This document shows positions 53,709-61,474 of a stretch of DNA of 64,000 nt, piece by piece. The DNA is taken from contig NZ_AAWS01000015.1 in assembly GCF_000169175.1 (NCBI RefSeq), forward strand, positions 62,001 to 126,000. Direction: 5' to 3'. The notes under the pieces are model-generated. The model was not told where the DNA came from. It was given only the letters and a program-made list of their open reading frames with translations, and did no database searches. The DNA is from Microscilla marina ATCC 23134. GTDB taxonomy: Bacteria; Bacteroidota; Bacteroidia; Cytophagales; Microscillaceae. The translations under genes were made by a program, and so were the position numbers. Position 1 is the first letter of the stretch; each line of letters begins with the position of its first letter.

Positions 53709-56700
53709 ATGAAGCTAATACCAAAACTTACTGCTGCTCAAAGACTTAGAATTATTTCCACTACCATAGGTGTCCTTCTTTTGTCTGGGATTACCTACTT
53801 TTTTATTGCCTATCTGGAAACCAGCCAAAAGAAAAACAGCCTTGTAATTTTACAGGCGATTCGCACCGCAAAAAAGCAACAAATAGAGCAATTTTATCAA
53901 CAATTGCGCAAAGATGCCAGGGTATACTCCAACCTTGATATTGTCACTTTCAGCCTTCGCAACTTTAGTCGGGCATTTTCTCAAGGAGGCATCAACAGCC
54001 AAAGGTACCGCCAAGTAGATTCGCTTTATCGCCTTAAGCTCGAAGCATTATTGGGAGCGCGTAGTTATCAAGATATTTATTTGGTCAATAATCGGGGAGA
54101 TGTAGTTTTTTCGGTAAGGCAGCAAGAAGATTTTGGTACCAATATAGCCAGAGGAGCTTATCGTAACCAAATGATCAACAAGGCTTTTAACGATGGAAAA
54201 AATACCACTTCATTGACCGATTTTAGCAATTATAAACTGGTGGGCAGCAAGTTACCGATGGGCTTTGCATCTTCGCCAGTTTTTGACGACAATGGGGTAC
54301 GTTTAGGTGTCATTATTATTAGGATATCGGCCAAACCCATTAATGCCATTCTTGAAGAAAAAATGGTGCATAACACCACTGCCATTCAACCCCGCATATT
54401 TATCATAGGGCAAGACTACAAACTTAGAGCTACCTCGTTGCCCGAAGAGTATAGCCTTTTGTTAGAAAAACGCTTGGTGTCTAACGCTGCCAGAGCTACC
54501 CTGGACACCAAGGGAGCTATAGAGTTTGACGATGACAAAAGAGAAGTAACCACCGCCAGCGACTACCTAAACATTAAAGCGCTTGATTGGCACCTTATGG
54601 TAGAACTGCCCAAAAGCAAAGCACGCCAGGGGCTCAACCTGATTGAGGTAGAAATTATATTCATTGTATTGTTGGTCATTCTGTTTTTTGTAGGGGTACT
54701 GTTTTTCTATAACAAAACCCTTAAAAAGCCAGTGGCTAAAGTAAAAGAAGTAATTGGCGATTTGTCGCAAGGGGTATTGCCTGACACCAAGTTGGACGAC
54801 CAGTACGATGATATTAAAATACAGGCAACCATCAACGACTTGATCGAAGGTTTGAAAAAAACCTCCCATTTTGCTTCTGAGATAGGCAAGGGTAACCTTG
54901 AGGTGGATTTTAAACCCCTAAGCGAAAACGACGAACTAGGCAACGCTTTGCTGGGCATGCGCAACAACTTACGCCAAGTAGCTATAGAGGACAAAAAACG
55001 TAACTGGACTACCGAAGGGTTGGCAAAGTTTGGGGAGATTTTACGTTCTAACAACGACAACGTAGCAGAGCTTGCCTATAATATCATATCAAGCCTGGTT
55101 GATTATGTTGGTGCCAATCAAGGAGGGTTGTTTGTGCTCAATGATGAAAACAAAGACGATGTATACCTGGAGCTGTTGTCTGCTTACGCTTTTCAAACCA
55201 AAAAATACCACACCAAAAGAATTGAAATAGGAGAAGGAGTAACAGGGGAGGCTGTGCGTGAAAAACGCACCATTTATATGACTGACGTACCCGACGAATA
55301 CGTGCAGATTACCTCAGGCCTGGGTGAAGCCAACCCCCGAAGTGTGTTGGTGGTGCCCATGAAGGTAAACGACCAAATTCACGGGGTGATAGAAATAGCT
55401 TCTTTTGAGACTTATGAAAAGTATCAGATAGGGTTGATAGAAAAACTAGCCGAAAGCATTGCTTCTACTATAGCCAGCGTAAAAGTAAACGAACATACCA
55501 AAAAACTGGTACAGCAACTACGCACCTCCGAAGAAGAAATTCGTCAGAGTATGGAAGAGCTCCACGCTACCAAAGAGCAAATGGAGAACAAAGAGATTGA
55601 GCTTACCGGCCAACTCGATGCCATCAATAGCACATTGTCTACCATAGAGTTTGACAGCGAAGGGCATGTAAATACTGCCAATAACATTTTTCTGGACTCT
55701 ATGGAGTATACCCATGACGGGCTGGCAAGGCAACCCCATAAAATATTGGTAGACCCAGACTACAGCCAAACCAACGAATACAAAGGGTTTTGGGCGGCGC
55801 TTAAAAAAGGTGAAAGTCAGTCAGGAGAGTATAAATATGTGACCAGCACTGGCAAAGAAATTTGGTTTAATGCTACTTACACGCCAGTAAAAGATGCCGC
55901 AGGGGGCATTTATAAAATTATAGCCCTGGCTACCAATATTACTGCGCAAAAGAAAATGGCGCTTGACTTTGAGGGGCAACTGGCAGCCATTTATAAGTCG
56001 AACATGGTGGTAGAGTATGATATGCAGGGTAGGATAATGTATGCCAATGAGGATTTTCTAAAACTGGTAGAGTATAATTTGGGTGAAGTACACGAAGAGC
56101 CACACACAGTTTTTATTCCTGAAGAAGACCACGACAGCCCTGACCTACACGCTTTTTGGGCAGACTTGCGCCGGGGAAACTATCAGGCAGATGCAGTACG
56201 ACGCAAGACTAAATCGGGTAAAATTATATGGACAAGAGGAAGCTTTAACCCTATACTCGACCTGAGCGGGCAGCCTTACAAAATCGTAGAGTTTACTCAA
56301 GACATTACGTACCACCGTGAGCTTCAGGCAAAAACTGCCGAGCAATTAGAAGCCATTCAGGTAAAGGAGAAAGAGCTGACCGAAAATGTAGATAAACTGA
56401 ATGAGGTGCAAGAGGAAATGCGTCAGAAAGAGGCGGATATGGCAGCACACCTCAATGCCATTGACCGTACTTTGGCAACAGTAGAGTATGACTTAAGAGG
56501 GTTTTTCAAAAAAGCCAACCATCAATACCTCAATACTATGGGGTATACTATGGAGGAGCTGGACGGGCAACACGACCAAATACTGGTAGACCCCGAAGAA
56601 GCCGAAGGCGATGAGTATCAAGGGTTTTGGAAAAGCCTGAAACGCGATGGAGAGCGTTCAGGTGAGTTTAGACGTATCTCTAAATCGGGCAAAGAAATAT

Positions 56701-58052
56701 GGTGGCAAGCTACCTTTACTTTGGCCTTTACAGCAAAACGTAAACCCTACAAAGTAATTATGCTGGCACGCGATATTACTGCCCAAAAACAGGAGAGTTT
56801 GGATGTAGAAGGACAACTAAAGGCCATTCGCAAGTCGAATGGAGTAATGGAGCTGGATATAGAGGGTAAAATACTGAGTATTAACGATATATACCTGGAA
56901 GCTTTAGACTATACCGAAGAAGAGGTATTGGGCAAAGACCATAAATTGTTTGTAAAAGAAGAAGAAAAGCACAGTGCAGATTTTACGGCGTTTTGGATGG
57001 AAATGGTGCACGGAAGGTTTAAAACCGGGGTGTTTGAAAAAGTATGCAAAGATGGTAGTATTCGTTGGTTTAGAGGGAGTTATAACCCTATTTTTGACCT
57101 CAAAGGCAAGGCGTACAAGATTGTTCATTTTGCCCAGGATGTAACCGAAGCCAAACAACTTGAAGCCGAAGCTTTACAACAAGCCGAAGAGTTGCGTACC
57201 CAGGAAGAAGAAATCCGCCAGAATATGGAGGAAATCACAGCAGTACAAGAAGATATGAAACGCAATAGTATGGAGATGGAAGCCGCTCTGGAAGCTATAG
57301 ACCATACCCTTGCCACGGCTGAACTCGACCTAAGCGCTACTTTTATGAAAGCCAATACCATTTTTGCCGACTTGGTAAACTTTAAGGTAGATGAGTTGAT
57401 TGGCAAAAACTTTAGAATGTTGGTAGAACCTAAATTTGCCAAAACTGACGAGTATCTAGCCCTTTGGGACAAACTTGCGAACGGGTTGGCACAAGAAGGA
57501 GAGATAAGGCTCATTACCAAAGACCACAAAGAGGTATGGGCAAATGTTACCTATACGCCAGCAAAAAACTCTTATGGTACTATCTACAAAATTTTGGTAT
57601 TGGTAAATGATATTAGTGAACTCAAACACGTAACGCTTGATTTTCAGGGCATGCTCAAGGCTTTTAACCAAACCAATCTCATGGTGGAGTATGATTTGAA
57701 CGGAATGGTCACTAATGTCAATGATCGCTTTTTGGAACTGATGCATTACGAAAAAGGGGAGGTGTTGGGCAAACACCATAAAATATTTGTGAGTGATACC
57801 GAAAAGAAGACAAAGAAATACAAAGATTTTTGGCAGGGAATACTGGCTGGTGAAGACAAGTCTGGTGACTTTCTAAGGGTAGACAACGAAGGCAATAAGT
57901 TGTGGTTTAAAGGAAGTTACCATCCCATTCCGGATGCTACCGGAGCCCCCTGTAAAGTGGTAAATTATGCAATGGATATTACTGAATACAAACATTCAGT
58001 GATAGAAATGGAGAAGCTAATTGCCAACAACCAAAACAACCATAAGAAATAA
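53709..58052 (+). CDS. Cache/HAMP/GAF/6xPAS sensor without output domain
   Basis: A 1447-residue protein. One helix (about 14-34) is followed by an extracytoplasmic Cache-like domain (about 40-310), a second helix (about 312-335), HAMP (about 336-390), GAF (about 434-590) and six PAS domains (about 634-1427). The PAS domains alternate between two types. Type A reads L.AI..TL.T.E.D and type B reads GQL.AI.KSN.V.E.D. A coiled coil (EEEIRQ.MEE) precedes each A, so the unit coil-A-B is repeated three times. No kinase, methyl-accepting, cyclase or phosphatase domain follows; it ends DITEYKHSVIEMEKLI. It may work as a scaffold or through a partner kinase. Confidence 0.88.
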   Translation: MKLIPKLTAAQRLRIISTTIGVLLLSGITYFFIAYLETSQKKNSLVILQAIRTAKKQQIEQFYQQLRKDARVYSNLDIVTFSLRNFSRAFSQGGINSQRYRQVDSLYRLKLEALLGARSYQDIYLVNNRGDVVFSVRQQEDFGTNIARGAYRNQMINKAFNDGKNTTSLTDFSNYKLVGSKLPMGFASSPVFDDNGVRLGVIIIRISAKPINAILEEKMVHNTTAIQPRIFIIGQDYKLRATSLPEEYSLLLEKRLVSNAARATLDTKGAIEFDDDKREVTTASDYLNIKALDWHLMVELPKSKARQGLNLIEVEIIFIVLLVILFFVGVLFFYNKTLKKPVAKVKEVIGDLSQGVLPDTKLDDQYDDIKIQATINDLIEGLKKTSHFASEIGKGNLEVDFKPLSENDELGNALLGMRNNLRQVAIEDKKRNWTTEGLAKFGEILRSNNDNVAELAYNIISSLVDYVGANQGGLFVLNDENKDDVYLELLSAYAFQTKKYHTKRIEIGEGVTGEAVREKRTIYMTDVPDEYVQITSGLGEANPRSVLVVPMKVNDQIHGVIEIASFETYEKYQIGLIEKLAESIASTIASVKVNEHTKKLVQQLRTSEEEIRQSMEELHATKEQMENKEIELTGQLDAINSTLSTIEFDSEGHVNTANNIFLDSMEYTHDGLARQPHKILVDPDYSQTNEYKGFWAALKKGESQSGEYKYVTSTGKEIWFNATYTPVKDAAGGIYKIIALATNITAQKKMALDFEGQLAAIYKSNMVVEYDMQGRIMYANEDFLKLVEYNLGEVHEEPHTVFIPEEDHDSPDLHAFWADLRRGNYQADAVRRKTKSGKIIWTRGSFNPILDLSGQPYKIVEFTQDITYHRELQAKTAEQLEAIQVKEKELTENVDKLNEVQEEMRQKEADMAAHLNAIDRTLATVEYDLRGFFKKANHQYLNTMGYTMEELDGQHDQILVDPEEAEGDEYQGFWKSLKRDGERSGEFRRISKSGKEIWWQATFTLAFTAKRKPYKVIMLARDITAQKQESLDVEGQLKAIRKSNGVMELDIEGKILSINDIYLEALDYTEEEVLGKDHKLFVKEEEKHSADFTAFWMEMVHGRFKTGVFEKVCKDGSIRWFRGSYNPIFDLKGKAYKIVHFAQDVTEAKQLEAEALQQAEELRTQEEEIRQNMEEITAVQEDMKRNSMEMEAALEAIDHTLATAELDLSATFMKANTIFADLVNFKVDELIGKNFRMLVEPKFAKTDEYLALWDKLANGLAQEGEIRLITKDHKEVWANVTYTPAKNSYGTIYKILVLVNDISELKHVTLDFQGMLKAFNQTNLMVEYDLNGMVTNVNDRFLELMHYEKGEVLGKHHKIFVSDTEKKTKKYKDFWQGILAGEDKSGDFLRVDNEGNKLWFKGSYHPIPDATGAPCKVVNYAMDITEYKHSVIEMEKLIANNQNNHKK

Positions 58053-58287
58053 AAAAGGTAAATAACCTGACTGGTAGGCTGGTATCTGACATAAGTTCGC
58101 ATAAAACCTTACATCTACCCCCTCAAATACGCTCGCACTATTGTACTTAACATCTTATTTTTGCTTTTTTGGTATACAAAAAAACAGGGTTTGTAAAAAA
58201 AACACATCTTTTAGTTGTCTCCAGACGAACACAACTACAGCTATTCACTATCGTATCATTTCAATTTTTTGAAAAATAATAACAAAA

Positions 58288-58785
58288 ATGAATCAACTTA
58301 AAACATTATTAGTAGGTGTATTTGTCATATCATTATTAACTGCCTGTGATACTTTATTAATTGCTACCCGTACTTCTGGGGGTTCGTCGGGTACCCGTAC
58401 TGGAGGAAGCAGCACTACTGGAGGCGGTAGTTCGTCTACCAGCGGGGGAAGCTCTTCTACTGGTAGTGGTGGTAGTAGTAGCAATGTAGCTTCTGTGTTG
58501 AATGGTAAAGCCTCTTATTATCATGACAAGTTTCACGGACGTAGAACCGCCAGCGGGCAAACATACAACAAGTATGCTTTGACTGCCGCCCATAAAACAT
58601 TGCCTTTTAATACAAAAATTGAGGTACGTAATCTTAAAAATAACCGTAAAGTATTGGTTGTGATCAACGACCGCCTGCCGCGTACTTCTACTCGTTCTAT
58701 TGACTTATCGCGTGCGGCTGCCGAGCGCATCGGAATGGTAAGAGATGGTGTAGTGAGGGTAGAGATGAAAGTATTGAGGCGATAG
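58288..58785 (+). CDS. rlpA: RlpA-like lipoprotein
   Basis: A 165-residue protein with a lipoprotein signal (LLTAC, about residues 16-20). A low-complexity Gly/Ser/Thr linker follows (about 29-68). The C-terminal double-psi beta-barrel has GKASYYHDKFHGRRTASGQTY, ALTAAHKTLPFNTKIEVRN, VVINDRLP and IDLSRAAAERIGM. RlpA proteins act on peptidoglycan at division or the envelope. The catalytic Asp (NDR) and His (AAH) are present. A C-terminal SPOR domain is absent, as in many short RlpA proteins. It is followed by a strong terminator. Confidence 0.92.
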   Translation: MNQLKTLLVGVFVISLLTACDTLLIATRTSGGSSGTRTGGSSTTGGGSSSTSGGSSSTGSGGSSSNVASVLNGKASYYHDKFHGRRTASGQTYNKYALTAAHKTLPFNTKIEVRNLKNNRKVLVVINDRLPRTSTRSIDLSRAAAERIGMVRDGVVRVEMKVLRR

Positions 58786-58801
58786 AATTTATATTCTAAA
58801 G

Positions 58802-58838
58802 AAAAAAACGAGATGGCAACACCATCTCGTTTTTTTTT
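58802..58838 (+). terminator. Terminator of rlpA
   Basis: The 15-bp stem AAAAAAACGAGATGG/CCATCTCGTTTTTTT is followed by T residues. It is 17 bases after the rlpA stop. Confidence 0.92.
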
Positions 58839-58860
58839 CCTAACCACAAAGCTTATTAAA

Positions 58861-58868
58861 TATCTTTG
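58861..58868 (+). promoter_or_regulatory. Possible orphan -7 box
   Basis: TATCTTTG matches TAnnTTTG but no -33 TTG is seen and no ORF follows. Region 58875-59150 ends with a 10-bp hairpin (CAACCTTCTT/AAGAAGGTTG, 59122-59146) without a T-run. It could be a non-coding RNA; otherwise this gap is empty. Confidence 0.25.
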
Positions 58869-59389
58869 GTTAGTATTTATTCAAACCAAAGACCAAAAAT
58901 ACATGTTGTTAAAAAATAAAACGTAAGTTATTGATAACCAAAATGTTTTTTTGTAAAAAAAATTGGCTTAAAATAAGAGAGGCTAAGTGCAAGTTTTTTG
59001 TACGATATATCGTGTTTTTGGCGGTATTTCGTTAGCTACCAAAAAGCAAGCGATTGTACTCATGTTATGGATGTAGCTGAGTGGCTTGTATTGGGCAAGT
59101 AAATAAACAAGCGCTTAAAAACAACCTTCTTGAGTTAAGAAGGTTGCTTCGAAATAAAGTATAAAAAAGAAGCTTAGGAACATGTTCAAAATAAGTGTCG
59201 AGATTGAGGGCATAAACTCAAGGCTGACTGAGGCACTTTTTGCGGGCATAGCAGCGCTACGGACAATAAAAGCTCATAGATACTATCTTAAAAAACAAAT
59301 AATTTAATATAAATATTTTAAGATTTTGAATATATACCAACAACTGGTTATATTTGCATTAACCCAAAAGGAGCTGCTTTAGCAGTTAC

Positions 59390-60442
59390 CTAGTGTAGGA
59401 GGGCATTTTGCTCTTCTACAGTTTTGTTATTAATGCTGTAATCAAAGTCCTCATCTTTTTTCCATAATGTGTACATCATACACAAGAGCTTCCGTTGTAC
59501 TGCAGTGTAGCCTTTCATTTTCTCTTTAGTTCTCTCAAAAACCCGGTTGTACAAATTCAGAAAAACACCCTCAACATTTATAGCGTTAAATGCTGGCATA
59601 CATAAAATACGCCTTATGTGAGCATTTCCCTGTTTTGAAATCTTTGTTTTTCCTTTGCGGGTGCCCGATTCGTTTTCCACAATATCGTACCCGGCATAAC
59701 TGGTAAGCTGCTTTTCACTTGTAAATAGCTCAAAACCATTAGTTTCGGCGACAACTACTGCTGCGGTAAGCAAGCCAACCCCATGAATACTGGTTAAATG
59801 TTTTATTTTTTCATGCAGCTTTTCATCTTCTTTGACTGTAGCTTCTATTTGATCATGTGTTTGATCTCGTTGTTTCTCGAGGAACTTAATCTGAGCTTTG
59901 AGTTGTTTGGCAACAAACTTATCAGGGTTATGACTATAATCAAGCGCATGTAAGCGATTCCGACTTTGAGTAAGGTCTTTTTGTATAGTTTCGTGGTGAC
60001 GGGTAAGAGAACGTAATGCCTGCATAGAGGAAGATATTGGTTGCCAGGCCCTTAAGTCTTTGACTAGAACCATTTTAGCTAACCCTTGAGCATCTATTTT
60101 ATCAGTTTTACTCCGAATCCCTTCGCCCTTCATAAAGTCCTTTGCCTGGCTAGGCAAGGCGACAACAACCTTTACAGATTTGTCATAGAGAAACCACGCC
60201 AAATTTTCATGATAAACCCCAGTAGCCTCCATTAAGTATTCTATATCTTCACAGTCATGCTTGCCCAAGTGTTTTTGACTCCAGCTCCAATATTTCTCAA
60301 AGCCAGAGGGGGTATTAGAGAACTTGGAACTGGCTAAAACCTTGTATTTCTTTTTACCCTCAAAACCCATGATACAAGCACTAAAATCCGATTTTGCTAT
60401 GTCCATGCCCAGACCCATTTGAATGTATGAGTGTTTTTTCAT
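59390..60442 (-). CDS. IS110-family transposase (DEDD/Tnp20)
   Basis: A 350-residue protein. The N-terminal RuvC-like DEDD domain has MDIAKSDFSACIMG (first Asp), LMEATGVYHENLAW (Glu) and SKTDKIDAQGLAKMV (last Asps). A coiled region follows (about 140-200). The C-terminal Tnp20 domain has LTSIHGVGLLTAAVVVAE and YDIVENESGTRKGKTKISKQGN, which carries the Ser nucleophile region. The frame is intact and the length is normal for IS110. Such enzymes use a non-coding bridge RNA from the element to select target and donor DNA. The element appears complete and may be active. Confidence 0.95.
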   Translation of the reverse strand: MKKHSYIQMGLGMDIAKSDFSACIMGFEGKKKYKVLASSKFSNTPSGFEKYWSWSQKHLGKHDCEDIEYLMEATGVYHENLAWFLYDKSVKVVVALPSQAKDFMKGEGIRSKTDKIDAQGLAKMVLVKDLRAWQPISSSMQALRSLTRHHETIQKDLTQSRNRLHALDYSHNPDKFVAKQLKAQIKFLEKQRDQTHDQIEATVKEDEKLHEKIKHLTSIHGVGLLTAAVVVAETNGFELFTSEKQLTSYAGYDIVENESGTRKGKTKISKQGNAHIRRILCMPAFNAINVEGVFLNLYNRVFERTKEKMKGYTAVQRKLLCMMYTLWKKDEDFDYSINNKTVEEQNALLH

Positions 60443-60764
60443 TTATCCACCATTTAAGTTGAAATTCCCGATTTATCGGGGGAACCATACCATTTATTGA
60501 AGCCTATCTTACTCAATGTTACTTATTAGAACGCGGGCTATAAAACGCATTTATGCCTTAGATACTTAATTCTATTTCGGAGTAGAAAAACAGGTAGCAT
60601 ATATCTACGAGTCTGTATCTATCGTATGATAGTACTTAGTCCCCTTTATAGAAAAAGAGTTTATTGATCTGTTGACTACCTGTTATTTAGGCTTTTATTG
60701 TTAACGTTATATTGTACTTTTTTTATTTAATACAAAGGTATAAGTCCCGGCGGAACTGCCGGGG
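60443..60764 (-). ncRNA. Region likely to encode the bridge RNA
   Basis: This is the long non-coding end upstream of the transposase, where IS110-group elements encode the bridge RNA. A TACCTTTG box (minus strand, 60733-60740) could start the RNA. The minus-strand segment at 60692-60701 (ACAATAAAAG) equals the ten target bases next to the insertion site (59263-59272). Hairpins CCCGGC/GCCGGG (60746-60763) and CCCGAT/ATCGGG (about 60468-60481) lie at its two ends. RNA limits are not known. Confidence 0.45.
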
Positions 60765-60823
60765 TAACGAAAGTCAGGAAAGAGGATATGTTCTAAACCG
60801 GACAGTTATTGCGATCACGTTCC

Positions 60824-61207
60824 TTAATCAAACAATTCTTCGTCGCGCTCAAGCATCAGTATAGAGTTTTGCGGTACAATGTAGTACTTCTCGCCTTCGT
60901 ATTGTACCTCGTGTGAGCCATTGAGCAGAAAAATAGCCAAGTCACCTTCTTTCACCTGTAAAGGTACATATTGCGCTTTTTCATTGTTTTCTTTCCAGGG
61001 TTCATCTTGTTGGTTGGTGGGCAACGGAATAGGGTATCCTGGACCTACCTTGATAACATATCCACTTTGTGTTTTTTCCTTTTCCTGCACTCCAGGAGGT
61101 AAATAAAGCCCACTCTTGGTTTTATCAGCAGGGCTTTTTGGGCGAATCAACACCCGATCGCCTACAATTACCAACTTTTTCAATTTATTGTCTTCAGTCA
61201 AAATCAT
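60824..61207 (-). CDS. GroES-like co-chaperonin
   Basis: A 127-residue protein of the GroES/Cpn10 family. It has the start KLVIVGDRVLIRPKSPADKTKSGLYLPPGVQEKEKTQSGYVIKVGPG, and the end VPLQVKEGDLAIFLLNGSHEVQYEGEKYYIVPQNSILMLE. It is about 30 residues longer than usual, with an insert (IPLPTNQQDEPWKENNEKAQY) in the middle and an acidic tail. No groEL follows; it looks like a second, stand-alone GroES. Its TAA stop is the target duplication of the MITE-A copy next to it. Confidence 0.85.
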   Translation of the reverse strand: MILTEDNKLKKLVIVGDRVLIRPKSPADKTKSGLYLPPGVQEKEKTQSGYVIKVGPGYPIPLPTNQQDEPWKENNEKAQYVPLQVKEGDLAIFLLNGSHEVQYEGEKYYIVPQNSILMLERDEELFD

Positions 61208-61474
61208 TTGAATTACTTTAAGTCATACTTTTTTGTGAAAAAATCAATCTCCACGCATGCTGGAGTAGTGGCAAAATTAAATGAATTTCTCTTGAGGTAT
61301 AGAATTTTAGGGTTGAAAAATTACCTGCATTGCCCCCCAGAATTCAACTCAAGAGGAGTTCAATATAAACTACATACCGCTCAAAAAGTTATACCCTGCC
61401 CATGTGATGAACAATCCATATACTTTATTTACTTTTACAGCATAAAACACAACAATTAAATTGATTTTAAAGAT

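Larger units (their letters stand above)
59273..60764 (-). mobile_element. IS110-family insertion sequence
   Basis: The boundaries are set by comparison with intact MITE-A copies: AATAAAAG before and TAACGAAAG after. The element is about 1.49 kb, with no terminal inverted repeats and no target duplication beyond one shared base. It has a long non-coding end upstream of the transposase and a short end downstream. These are hallmarks of the IS110 family. Confidence 0.85.
59177..60823. mobile_element. MITE-A element, copy 3, split by an IS110-type element
   Basis: The left part (59177-59272) and right part (60765-60823) join to 155 bp, the exact length of copy 1. The ends are GGAACATG and GTTCC, and TTA lies on both sides (59174-59176 and 60824-60826). 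The right TTA is the stop codon (TAA) of the minus-strand GroES-like gene. Confidence 0.85.

Noticed and set aside
59177-60823. IS110 transposase as the mobiliser of the MITE-A family
   Set aside because: IS110 elements have no terminal inverted repeats or 3-bp duplications; the IS simply landed in one copy.
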